Assembly (NCBI RefSeq): GCF_019746015.1
Contig: NZ_JAIESM010000008.1
Coordinates: forward strand, 1-64,000
DNA length: 64,000 nucleotides
Source of the DNA: Sphingomonas sp.
GTDB lineage: Bacteria; Pseudomonadota; Alphaproteobacteria; Sphingomonadales; Sphingomonadaceae
Direction: 5' to 3'
Part shown: piece after piece, positions 35,312 through 43,452 of the stretch
Layout: every line of letters begins with the position of its first letter
Numbering within the stretch: position 1 is the stretch's first letter
Notes under the pieces: model-generated
What the model saw: only the letters and a program-made list of their open reading frames with translations
Told to the model about the DNA's origin: nothing
The model's database searches: none
Position numbers and translations under genes: made by a program

Positions 35312-37356
35312 GGGCGGTCGGCGCGCGGCGGCGGCGCGCGATTTTCTGACGGTGGCGGCGTCTGGCGGGGCGGGGCCTGCCGGTCGAGCACCCGGTCCAT
35401 CCATGCCTGGTCAAGCTGTTCGGGGTTCCGCCCCGGCGCGTCTTCGGGTGGTGCGGTGCCCTCGTCGGCGGGGCGCTGGTCGGTCGGCATCCCGTCCGGC
35501 CCCACGAACAGGCCGTTGTCGGGTCCGCCGAAATACTCGTCCTCGCCCAGGCCCATGCTCGCATCGGGCAGGGTCACGTCGTTCTGGAAATTCTCCACCG
35601 GCCGCCGGGCGACCGCTGCCTTCATGAAGGCGGCAAAGGCCCGTGCCGGCGCGGTGCCGCCCTGCAGCCCGGGGATCGGCCGGGCATCGTCGCGCCCCAT
35701 CCACACGCCCGTCGTCAGCCCGCTCGAAAAGCCCAGGAACCAGCCATCCTTGTTCGAGCTGGTCGTGCCGGTCTTGCCCGCCACCGGCCGGCCGATCTGC
35801 GCGGCGCGCGCGGTGCCGGTGTTGACGGCGGTCTGCAGCAGATCGGTCATCTGCGCGGCGACAAAGGGCGCGACCAGCACATGGTTGCGATCGACCTCAT
35901 GCGCATAGATGGTCACCCCGTTCGCGGTCACCTTGGTGATGCCATAGGGGGTAACCGCGACGCCGTTATTGGCGACCGAGGCAAAGGCGCGCGTCATTTC
36001 GATCAGCCGCGCGTCCGACGTGCCCAGCACCATCGACGGGTTGGTGTTGATGGGGGTGGTGATGCCGAAGCGGCGCGCCATGTCGGCCACCGTGCCAAAG
36101 CCCACTTCCTGGCCCAGCTTGGCGGCCACCGTGTTGATTGAATAGGCAAAGGCGTTGCGCAGGCTGACCGGGCCGATGTTGCGGCGCGAGCTGTTGCGCG
36201 GGCTCCAGCCGTTGATCGTCACCGGTTCGTCGACCAGCTCGTCCTCCGGCTTGTGCCCGGCTTCCAGCGCGGCAAGATAGACGAACAGCTTGAACGACGA
36301 GCCCGGCTGGCGCACCGCCTGCGTCGCGCGGTTGTAGATCGAGGCGACATAATCCTTGCCGCCCACCATCGCGCGCACCGCGCCGTCGCGGTCGAGCGAT
36401 ACCAGCGCCCCTTGCGCGCCGGCGGGCGCATTGGCGCGGATCGCGGCATCGGCGGCGCGCTGCGCGCCCAGGTCCAGCGTGGTCCACACGTCGAGCGGGC
36501 GCTGATTCTCGTCGATCAGCACTTCCAGCTGGGGCAGCGCCCAGTCGGTGAAATAGCGCACGCTGTTCTGCTTGGGCTCGGGCACGAAGGCGATCTGGTC
36601 GATCGCCGCCTCGTCACCCGGGCGGATGACGCCCGCCTCGCGCATCAGCCCCACGACGACCCGCGCACGGCCCTTGGCGGCCTCGATATCGGCGGTCGGC
36701 GAATAATGCGACGGCGCCTTCACCAGACCGGCAATCACCGCCGCCTCGGTCAGGCTCAGCCGCTCGGCGCCATGGCCGAAGAATTTGCGCGCGGCGGCAT
36801 CAATGCCATAGGCGCCGCCGCCGAAATAGACCTTGTTCAGGTAGAGCTCGAGGATCTCGTCCTTGCTGAACTTGCGTTCCAGCGCCAGCGCCAGCACCGC
36901 CTCGCGCACCTTGCGGTCGAACGCCTTGGTCGATGACAGGAACAGATTGCGCGCCAGCTGCTGGGTGATGGTGGAGCCGCCCTGCAGCCAGCGCCCGCGT
37001 TCCAGCCGCACCTGCACCGAACGCACCATGCCGATCGGATCGACGCCGGGGTGGCTGCGGAAGCGGCGATCCTCCACGGCCACCATCGCGTCGCGCATCA
37101 CGGCGGGAATCTTGGCATAGGGCAGCCAGTCGCCATAGCTTGGCCCCAGCGACACGATGACCGTGCCATCGGCGGCGTGGACGCGGATCATCTGGCCGTT
37201 GGGCGAGGATTTCAGCTCGTCGAACCCGGGCAGCTGCTGCATCGCCACATAGACGGCAATCGCCAGCACGCCGGCCGCCAGCACGCCCAGACCGATCGAC
37301 AATTGCAGCGCCAGCACGAACCAGCGGCGCCAGCGGGGGGCGGAAGAACGGGACAT
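35287..37356 (-). CDS. mrcA: Penicillin-binding protein 1A (bifunctional)
   Basis: The 689-residue protein has one N-terminal membrane anchor (residues ~13-37), a GT51 transglycosylase domain with VEDRRFRSHPGVDPIG, GGSTITQQLARN and KDEILELYLNKVYFG, and a transpeptidase domain with SSFK (Ser353, Lys356), SIN and KTGT (Lys528). The Pro-rich disordered tail (from about residue 630) is typical of this group. It polymerises and crosslinks peptidoglycan. Upstream on the same strand are msrB and the M24 peptidase. Confidence 0.96.
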   Translation of the reverse strand: MSRSSAPRWRRWFVLALQLSIGLGVLAAGVLAIAVYVAMQQLPGFDELKSSPNGQMIRVHAADGTVIVSLGPSYGDWLPYAKIPAVMRDAMVAVEDRRFRSHPGVDPIGMVRSVQVRLERGRWLQGGSTITQQLARNLFLSSTKAFDRKVREAVLALALERKFSKDEILELYLNKVYFGGGAYGIDAAARKFFGHGAERLSLTEAAVIAGLVKAPSHYSPTADIEAAKGRARVVVGLMREAGVIRPGDEAAIDQIAFVPEPKQNSVRYFTDWALPQLEVLIDENQRPLDVWTTLDLGAQRAADAAIRANAPAGAQGALVSLDRDGAVRAMVGGKDYVASIYNRATQAVRQPGSSFKLFVYLAALEAGHKPEDELVDEPVTINGWSPRNSSRRNIGPVSLRNAFAYSINTVAAKLGQEVGFGTVADMARRFGITTPINTNPSMVLGTSDARLIEMTRAFASVANNGVAVTPYGITKVTANGVTIYAHEVDRNHVLVAPFVAAQMTDLLQTAVNTGTARAAQIGRPVAGKTGTTSSNKDGWFLGFSSGLTTGVWMGRDDARPIPGLQGGTAPARAFAAFMKAAVARRPVENFQNDVTLPDASMGLGEDEYFGGPDNGLFVGPDGMPTDQRPADEGTAPPEDAPGRNPEQLDQAWMDRVLDRQAPPRQTPPPSENRAPPPRADRPQDSRPNQ

Positions 37357-37404
37357 CAGCCTTTGCGCGAATACCGCCGATCGGTGCCGCTCACAAGCGC
37401 CGCG

Positions 37405-37803
37405 TCACGCCTGGCGCGGCTGAAAGTCGAGCGACAGCGAATTGATGCAATAGCGCAGGCCTGTGGGCGGCGGGCCGTCGGGGAAGACATGGCCCAGATG
37501 CCCCTCGCACCGCGCGCAGCGATTTTCCACCCGCCGCATGCCATAGCTGGTGTCGGCATGGTCGCTCACGCGGTCCGCCGCCACCGGCTGGGTGAAGCTG
37601 GGCCAGCCCGACCCCGAATCAAATTTGTCGGCGCTGTCGAACAGGTCCAGCCCGCAGCCGGCGCAGCGATAGACGCCATCGGCCTTGTGCCCGTCATAGC
37701 GCCCGGCAAAGGCGCGCTCGGTGCCGGCCTCGCGCAGCACATGATATTGTTCAGGGGTCAGCCGCGCCCGCCATTCGGCTTCGGTCAGCACCAGTCGGTC
37801 CAT
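37405..37803 (-). CDS. msrB: Peptide methionine-(R)-S-oxide reductase
   Basis: The 132-residue protein has the MsrB zinc cysteines (CAGCG and [12 protein letters not shown]), SGSGWPSF and the catalytic-region ending [11 protein letters not shown] with the nucleophilic Cys. It reduces methionine-R-sulfoxide. Its zinc-binding form is intact. It is 15 bp downstream of the M24 peptidase gene and likely shares its transcript. Confidence 0.96.
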   Translation of the reverse strand: MDRLVLTEAEWRARLTPEQYHVLREAGTERAFAGRYDGHKADGVYRCAGCGLDLFDSADKFDSGSGWPSFTQPVAADRVSDHADTSYGMRRVENRCARCEGHLGHVFPDGPPPTGLRYCINSLSLDFQPRQA

Positions 37804-37818
37804 TGCGCGTCTCCCATA

Positions 37819-39231
37819 TCAATGCCGCGCAGAAATGGGCGGGCGGGGCCCCGTGCGCAAGGGTCGCGCGGCTCCGCCGATCAGATGAAAGCGGGTCTGC
37901 CGCCCGTCCAGGAAGCGCAGCTTTTCGCCATCGAAAATGCCGTCCTCCTCGGTGCGGAACTGCACCATCTGCCCGCCCCATTCGGGCACGGCCTGCGTCT
38001 GCGACAGTTCGATCGACCAGGCGGTGTTCGGGCGCAGCCGGTGGTCGCCGCGCGGCCCCGGCGTCTGATCGTCCCAAAAGCCGATCGCGGCGCCGGCGGC
38101 ATGGCCGTGATAGCCCAGCGGGTGCGAATAGATGGTCGGGTTCAGCCCCTGCGCGGTGGCGGTGGCGCGCGCGGCGACCAGCATGTCGTTGCCGGTCCGC
38201 CCGGTCTGAAAGGCGGCGGTCAGCGCATCCTGCACGCGGTTGGCATTGGCGAGCCCCGCCTTCAGCCCGGCCGGGGCATCGCGCTCGCCGGGGCGCAGCA
38301 CATAGCCCAGATGCTGGGTATCGGTTGAAAAGCCCAGATAGACGATGCCGAAATCGGTCCACAGCATGTCGCCGGGCTGGATCACGATGTCGCCGCTCAC
38401 ATCGTTCTTGCCCTTGCGGAAGACATGGACCGAGGGCTGGAACCAGGTGGCGAGCTTCAGCGCGGCAATCCGCTCGCGCATCCACCACACCACATCGTCG
38501 GCGGTGGTCTTGCCGGGCGTGATGACGCGCGCCGAAAACGCCTCGGCAATGATCGCATGGGCGATGCGCACGATGCCGGGATAGAGCGCCATTTCGGCCG
38601 GGGTGCGCGTTTCCAGCCAGCCGATCGCCAGATCGCCCGCCGGCACCAGCCGCCCCCGATACCCCTCGGGCAGGGCGGTGACCAAGGCGTCATGCTGGCT
38701 CTTGGTCAGCCCGTCGGCAAAGGCGCTGTCGGCGGAGATGTTGACGGCAATCCGCTTCGGCGCGCGTTCGGCGACGATCTGGCCCAGCCGGCGCCACTGG
38801 TCGGGCTCCTCCTCCGGCTTCCAGGCGGGTGCGAACAGCCCGCCGAGCCCATAGCGGCTGACCGTCAGCCGTTCCACCGGGCGGCCGCCGCCGGGATCGA
38901 AAAACACCAGGATCGTCCGCCGCCGGGCGTGGAAGCTCTCCGCATCGAGCATCGTCGCGACGACCGGATCTTCCAGATATTCGCGTGCGACCAGAATCCA
39001 CATATCGACGCCCTGCTCGCGCATCAGTGCCGGCACCAGCGTGTCGAGCCGGTCGGCCAGCCAGCCATTGCGCAGCTTGGCCTGCTGGCGCAGCGGCAGG
39101 ATGGCGGGCGCCGGGGCTGCCAGCGCCTCCCCCTGATCGGGCACATAAGCGGGCTTCGATGCGGCCTGCGCGGGCCCGATGGCGGGCAATAAGGCGAGCA
39201 TGGCAGCACAGGCAGGCAGAACGGCGTGCAT
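37819..39231 (-). CDS. Exported M24-family metallopeptidase (Xaa-Pro type)
   Basis: The 470-residue protein has a signal peptide (VLPACAAMLALLPAIGPAQA) and an M24 creatinase/aminopeptidase-P fold: an N-terminal regulatory domain with MREQGVDMWILVAREY, and a C-terminal pita-bread domain with metal-site segments WTDFGIVYLGFSTD, SHPLGYHGHAAG and WSIELSQ. The canonical D-D-H-E-E set is only partly visible by eye, so activity is likely but not certain. The start is ATG 39231, preceded by GGGGGACA. Confidence 0.85.
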   Translation of the reverse strand: MHAVLPACAAMLALLPAIGPAQAASKPAYVPDQGEALAAPAPAILPLRQQAKLRNGWLADRLDTLVPALMREQGVDMWILVAREYLEDPVVATMLDAESFHARRRTILVFFDPGGGRPVERLTVSRYGLGGLFAPAWKPEEEPDQWRRLGQIVAERAPKRIAVNISADSAFADGLTKSQHDALVTALPEGYRGRLVPAGDLAIGWLETRTPAEMALYPGIVRIAHAIIAEAFSARVITPGKTTADDVVWWMRERIAALKLATWFQPSVHVFRKGKNDVSGDIVIQPGDMLWTDFGIVYLGFSTDTQHLGYVLRPGERDAPAGLKAGLANANRVQDALTAAFQTGRTGNDMLVAARATATAQGLNPTIYSHPLGYHGHAAGAAIGFWDDQTPGPRGDHRLRPNTAWSIELSQTQAVPEWGGQMVQFRTEEDGIFDGEKLRFLDGRQTRFHLIGGAARPLRTGPRPPISARH

Positions 39232-39367
39232 CGACTTGTCCCCCAAAGGCCGCGCGACCATGCCCCCGCTGTGCGAACGCGACAAGGGGGGCGTGGTGCA
39301 TGGCGTCGGCGCGGCGTGCGGCCGCCGGCGGCGTGAGCGGTAACCTTATCTATATCAATGTTATGTA

Positions 39368-39397
39368 CGCCCAACCCATGCGCATTGGGGCTGGGCG
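39368..39397. other. Hairpin in the leader of the glycan block
   Basis: The 226-bp divergent gap between the M24 peptidase and the glycan block contains an AT-rich patch (TTATCTATATCAATGTTATG, 39346-39365) and an inverted repeat CGCCCAACCC (39368-39377) with GGGGCTGGGCG (39387-39397). The gap must hold promoters for both directions; I could not fix a -35/-10 pair. Confidence 0.45.
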
Positions 39398-39457
39398 TCA
39401 GCTGCTGCCCGAGGCGCATGGTCTCACTTCCAAGGATGCGGCGCTGGGCGACCCGAG

Positions 39458-40438
39458 ATGAACGGTTCTGAAGCCACCGGAAACAGCGACTGCCTGATCG
39501 GCCATACCGGCTTTGTCGGCGGGGCCTTGCTGCGCCAGGCCGCCTTTGCCGCGTGCTACAACAGCGCAACGATTGCGGGCATAGACGGCCGCCGCTTTGC
39601 AACCGTTGTCTGCGCGGCGGCGCCCGGATCGATGATCGAGGCCAACCGGTCCCCCGAGCGCGACCGCGCGCAGATCGATCGCCTGATCGAGCGTCTGTCG
39701 ACGATCCGTGCCGATCGGTTCGTGCTGATTTCGTCAATCGCCGTGCTCGCCGATTTCGCCGGCGGCGACGACGAATCGACAAGCGCCTTCCAGCACGAAC
39801 TGGCCTATGGCCGCCACCGTCGCGCGCTCGAAGCGTTTGTCGAGCGCCATTTTCCGCACAGCCTGATCGTGCGGCTGCCGGCGCTGTTCGGGCACGGGCT
39901 GCGCAAGAACTTCGTGTTCGACCTGATCAATCCGGTGCCGTCGATGCTGACGGCGGAGAAGCGCGACTGGCTTGTCGACCAGCTCGATCAGCCGCTCGCC
40001 GCGCTGGTGACGGCGCTTTATGCCCATGATGCGGCAACCGGCCTGTTCAGGCTGGACCGCGCGGCGCTCAACGCCGACCGGCGGCGCCGCGCGCTTGACG
40101 CTGCGGTCACGGAACTGGGTGCCTCGGCGACGCAGTTCCACCACCCGGACACGACCTATCAATATTATGCCATCGACCGGCTGTGGCGCGACATCGGCAT
40201 TGCGCTGGATGCCGGGCTGTCGTGCATCCATCTGGTGGCGGCGCCGCTTTCGGCCGGGGCGATCCACCAGCGGCTGACCGGGCGCGCCATGCCGGCCACC
40301 GCCGCACGCCTGCACCGCGAGGACATGCGCACGCGCCACGCCGCTCTTTGGGGCGCGACCGAGCCTTACCAATATGGTGCCGCCGCGACGCTTGATCGCC
40401 TGGCCGCCTTCCATGCCGACGAAAGCGCGATGGCATGA
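39458..40438 (+). CDS. NAD(P)-dependent epimerase/dehydratase-like (extended SDR) protein
   Basis: The 326-residue protein has a Rossmann nucleotide motif GHTGFVG (residues 15-21), the SDR Ser in LISSIAVLADF, and Y117-G-R-H-R121, so the usual YxxxK has become YxxxR. The last ~130 residues (from QYYAIDRLWRDIG) do not resemble the usual sugar-nucleotide-binding half. It could be a sugar epimerase, dehydratase or reductase, or a catalytically altered relative. It starts the six-gene block and overlaps the next gene by four bases. Confidence 0.75.
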   Translation: MNGSEATGNSDCLIGHTGFVGGALLRQAAFAACYNSATIAGIDGRRFATVVCAAAPGSMIEANRSPERDRAQIDRLIERLSTIRADRFVLISSIAVLADFAGGDDESTSAFQHELAYGRHRRALEAFVERHFPHSLIVRLPALFGHGLRKNFVFDLINPVPSMLTAEKRDWLVDQLDQPLAALVTALYAHDAATGLFRLDRAALNADRRRRALDAAVTELGASATQFHHPDTTYQYYAIDRLWRDIGIALDAGLSCIHLVAAPLSAGAIHQRLTGRAMPATAARLHREDMRTRHAALWGATEPYQYGAAATLDRLAAFHADESAMA

Positions 40439-41280
40439 GGCTGGCCATGTCCAATATCGCCTGGTCGGTCGATGAACGGATCGAGGCCTATGCGATCCTG
40501 GCCGATGCCGGGATCACCGGGCTGGAAATCGCCCCGGGGTTGTTCTTCCACGCCGCCGCCGATCCGTTCGTGCCCGATGCAGCAGTCGCGCGCGACGCGA
40601 TGCGCGAGGCGGAAAGTGCCGGGCTGTCGCTGGTCTCGATGCAATCGCTGCTGTTCGGTGTCGCGGGCGCAGGCCTGTTCGACGGTGCGGCCGCGTGCGC
40701 GGCGCTCGAGCATGGCATGGGCCGGGCGATCGCACTCGCCGGGCGGTTCGGCATTCGCAATCTGGTGTTCGGCTCGCCCGCCCAGCGCCGCGTGCCCGCC
40801 GGCATGGCCATGGGCGACGCGCTGGTCCAGGCCGCCGAGCTGTTCCGCCGGCTGGGCGACAGGGCAGCGAGCGCCGGGACGCGGATCACCATCGAAGCCA
40901 ATCCGGCCGCCTATGGCACCAATTTCCTGAACACGCTCGACGAGGCAGAGGCATTTGTCGAGCGGGTCGATCATCCGGCCATCGCGCTGATCCTTGACCT
41001 TGGCGCGATGCACATGAACGGCAGTTTCGACACGGTGCCGGCCCGGCTGCCGCAGATCGCGCCGCGGCTGAACCATGTTCATGTCAGCGAGCCTGATCTG
41101 GCCCCCGCGCCGGCTGATGCCGAAGCGCTGGTGCCGGTGCTGCAGGGGCTGCGCGCGCTGGGTTATGGAAAGGCGGTCTCGATCGAGATGAAGCGCACGG
41201 GCCATGGGCTTGCCGATGTCGCGCGTGCGGCCGGGCGGCTGGCAGATGCGGCGGCGCGGACGGGGGCGATCCATGCGTGA
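40435..41280 (+). CDS. Sugar-phosphate isomerase/epimerase (xylose-isomerase-like TIM barrel)
   Basis: The 281-residue protein folds as an AP-endonuclease-2/xylose-isomerase barrel (PF01261 type). Candidate metal ligands are Glu154 (TIEAN), Asp188 (ILDLGAMH), His214/216 (NHVHVSEP) and Glu251 (SIEMK), the usual E-D-H-E set. Enzymes of this group isomerise or epimerise ketose-type sugars or related polyols. It lies between the SDR and GT2-like genes with overlaps on both sides. Confidence 0.85.
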   Translation: MRLAMSNIAWSVDERIEAYAILADAGITGLEIAPGLFFHAAADPFVPDAAVARDAMREAESAGLSLVSMQSLLFGVAGAGLFDGAAACAALEHGMGRAIALAGRFGIRNLVFGSPAQRRVPAGMAMGDALVQAAELFRRLGDRAASAGTRITIEANPAAYGTNFLNTLDEAEAFVERVDHPAIALILDLGAMHMNGSFDTVPARLPQIAPRLNHVHVSEPDLAPAPADAEALVPVLQGLRALGYGKAVSIEMKRTGHGLADVARAAGRLADAAARTGAIHA

Positions 41281-42295
41281 GCCCGATGCCAGCCAGTTCA
41301 GAAAGCCGCGCGAGGATGTTGTCGTCTCCGCCTGCTTTTCCGATCTGCCAAGCGACGACCGCACCTTCCAGACGGTGCGCGATCTCGCCACGACGCTCGA
41401 TCAGGCCTACCGGTTCCGCGAAATCATCCTGGTGGTTGACGACACCCAGCGCCCGGCGTTCCTTGATCTGGTCGGGCAGGTGCCCAACCTGCGCCTGTTC
41501 GTCGTGCGGCGCGGCACCGAATATTATCAGCGGCGGGTGATCGCCGCCGAAGAGGCGATCGGCGACATCGTGCTGATCGGCAATATCGACGAGATCGCCC
41601 ATATGGACGTGCTCGCGCTTCTCGATCAGACCGAGCAGGCGGGCGCGATCACGCTGGCCAACCGCGCAGTGCGCCGGCCGGTGAAAGACATGCTGGCCTG
41701 GCCGTTCATCGCGCTGGGGCGGCTGGCGGGATTCAAGGTCGATCCGAGCGACTTCCAGACCAGCGCCATGCCGCGCACGCTGCTCAACCTGGTGCTGGCG
41801 CATGACGAACCCCGGCTGGCGCTGCGCTTTCCGCCGCGCGACCCGCGCCTGCCGCTCGCGCATTTCCGCACCGACCGCAATGTGACAACGCGCACCGCAT
41901 TTCTCGACATTCCGCGCCGTGCGCAGCTGCTGCAGACGTTGCTGGTGTATCTGACGCCCACGATCCTGTCGGTGGTGGCGTTGTCGTCGGCGGTGCTGAC
42001 GCTGGTCGGCTTGGCCTATGCGGCCTATATCGCCGGCGCGCTGGTTCTGGTTCACCATCTCGCGCCCGGCTGGCTGACCACCAATGTCATGCTGGCGGTC
42101 AGCGCAGTGTTCATGGGCATGTCGACGCTAGGCCTCAGCCTCGGGCTGCAGCATCTGCTGCGGCAGCAGGGCCGGCTCAAGGCCGATCTGGTGTCCGAAG
42201 AGGTCAACCGGATCGACCTGTTCCACCAGGTCGCGTTCGATCTCAATGTCGAGCTGGACAGCGATGCCGGCGCCGGCGCGCGCGGCAACAGCTGA
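41273..42295 (+). CDS. GT2-like glycosyltransferase with C-terminal membrane segments
   Basis: The 340-residue protein has a GT-A-like start (EDVVVSACFSDLPSDDRTF, REIILVVDDTQRP, FLDLVGQVPNLRLFVV, IGDIVLIGNIDEIAHMDVL) and two to three hydrophobic helices between residues ~215 and 295, followed by a basic cytoplasmic tail. The layout resembles polyprenyl-phosphate sugar transferases of the DPM1/ArnC type, but the DxD stretch is weak, so the donor sugar is unknown. ATG 41273 overlaps the barrel gene. Confidence 0.75.
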   Translation: MREPDASQFRKPREDVVVSACFSDLPSDDRTFQTVRDLATTLDQAYRFREIILVVDDTQRPAFLDLVGQVPNLRLFVVRRGTEYYQRRVIAAEEAIGDIVLIGNIDEIAHMDVLALLDQTEQAGAITLANRAVRRPVKDMLAWPFIALGRLAGFKVDPSDFQTSAMPRTLLNLVLAHDEPRLALRFPPRDPRLPLAHFRTDRNVTTRTAFLDIPRRAQLLQTLLVYLTPTILSVVALSSAVLTLVGLAYAAYIAGALVLVHHLAPGWLTTNVMLAVSAVFMGMSTLGLSLGLQHLLRQQGRLKADLVSEEVNRIDLFHQVAFDLNVELDSDAGAGARGNS

Positions 42296-43452
42296 TGCCG
42301 GCACCGATGCGAACAGACTATGATTACATCGTGATCGGCGGCGGCTTTTACGGCTGCTGCCTTGCGCTTTATCTGCGGTCGATCTCGCGGCGCGTGCTGG
42401 TGGTGGAGGCATCGTCACGGCTGATGAACCGGGCGTCGCGGGTCAATCAGGCGCGGGTGCACACCGGCTTTCATTACCCACGCTCGGCGGCGACGGCGGT
42501 CAAGTCGATGCTGCTCCACCGCCGCTTCCTGAAGGATTTCCCCGAAGCGGTGGTCGGTGATTTCCAGATGCTCTATGCCATTGCGCGGCGGCGTTCGAAG
42601 GTTGCGGCCAAGAAATTCTATCGCATGTTCCGCGACATGGGCGCGCCGATCGCGCCCGCGCCGCCCAGCCACCGGGCGCTGTTCAACGCCGACATGATCG
42701 AAGAGGCGTTCACCTGCTTCGAGGTCGCCTTCGACCATGCCGTGCTGGCCCGGCAGGTCGGGGCGCGGCTGGCCGATGCCGGTGTCGAGGTGCGCCTGTC
42801 GACCGAGTTGTGCGGTCTGCAAGACCGCGCCGGCGGCGTGGTGGCCGGGCTGTCCGACGGCAGCGAAGTGACCGCGCGCTATGCCTTCAACATCACCTAT
42901 GCCCAGATCAATGCCGTGCTGGCGAAGGCTGGGCTGCCCCATGCCCGGCTGAAGCACGAAATTGCCGAACTGGCGCTGATCGAGCCGCCGTGCGAGCTGG
43001 AAAAGATCGGTGTGACGGTAATGGACGGGCCGTTCTTTTCGACAATGCCCTATCCGTCGGAGCAGCTCCATTCGCTCACCCATGTGCGCTACACCCCGCA
43101 TGAAAGCTGGGCCGACGATCCGGAGCGACGCGACCCCTATCGTTATTTCGCCAGCCTCGATCCGGAAACGCGCTACGCCTTCATGCTGCGCGATGCCCAG
43201 CGTTACCTGCCATGCCTGGGCGGCGCGACGTTTCGGCGGTCGATCTATGACATCAAGACCGTGCTGCTGAAGAACGAAGGCGATGATGGCCGCCCGATCC
43301 TCTATCACCGCAAGCCAGACAGCAGCCGGGTGATCTCGATCCTGGGCGGCAAGATCGACAATATTTACGACCTGTTCGAAGCGGTGAAGGGCACTTCGCC
43401 CGAATTCGCGTCACTCGATGCAGGCTTCGTCTTCGGGGCGGTCCATGCCTGA
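42295..43452 (+). CDS. FAD-dependent oxidoreductase (DAO superfamily) of glycan-cluster type
   Basis: The 385-residue flavoprotein has the dinucleotide motif IGGGFYGC (residues 14-21), VVEASSRLMNRASRVNQARVHTGFHYPRS (a stretch I associate with oxidoreductases in surface polysaccharide clusters), and a C-terminal FAD contact SILGGKIDNIYDL. It might oxidise a sugar or amino-sugar on a carrier. The substrate is unknown. It overlaps the preceding and following genes (TGATG and eight bases). Confidence 0.82.
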   Translation: MPAPMRTDYDYIVIGGGFYGCCLALYLRSISRRVLVVEASSRLMNRASRVNQARVHTGFHYPRSAATAVKSMLLHRRFLKDFPEAVVGDFQMLYAIARRRSKVAAKKFYRMFRDMGAPIAPAPPSHRALFNADMIEEAFTCFEVAFDHAVLARQVGARLADAGVEVRLSTELCGLQDRAGGVVAGLSDGSEVTARYAFNITYAQINAVLAKAGLPHARLKHEIAELALIEPPCELEKIGVTVMDGPFFSTMPYPSEQLHSLTHVRYTPHESWADDPERRDPYRYFASLDPETRYAFMLRDAQRYLPCLGGATFRRSIYDIKTVLLKNEGDDGRPILYHRKPDSSRVISILGGKIDNIYDLFEAVKGTSPEFASLDAGFVFGAVHA

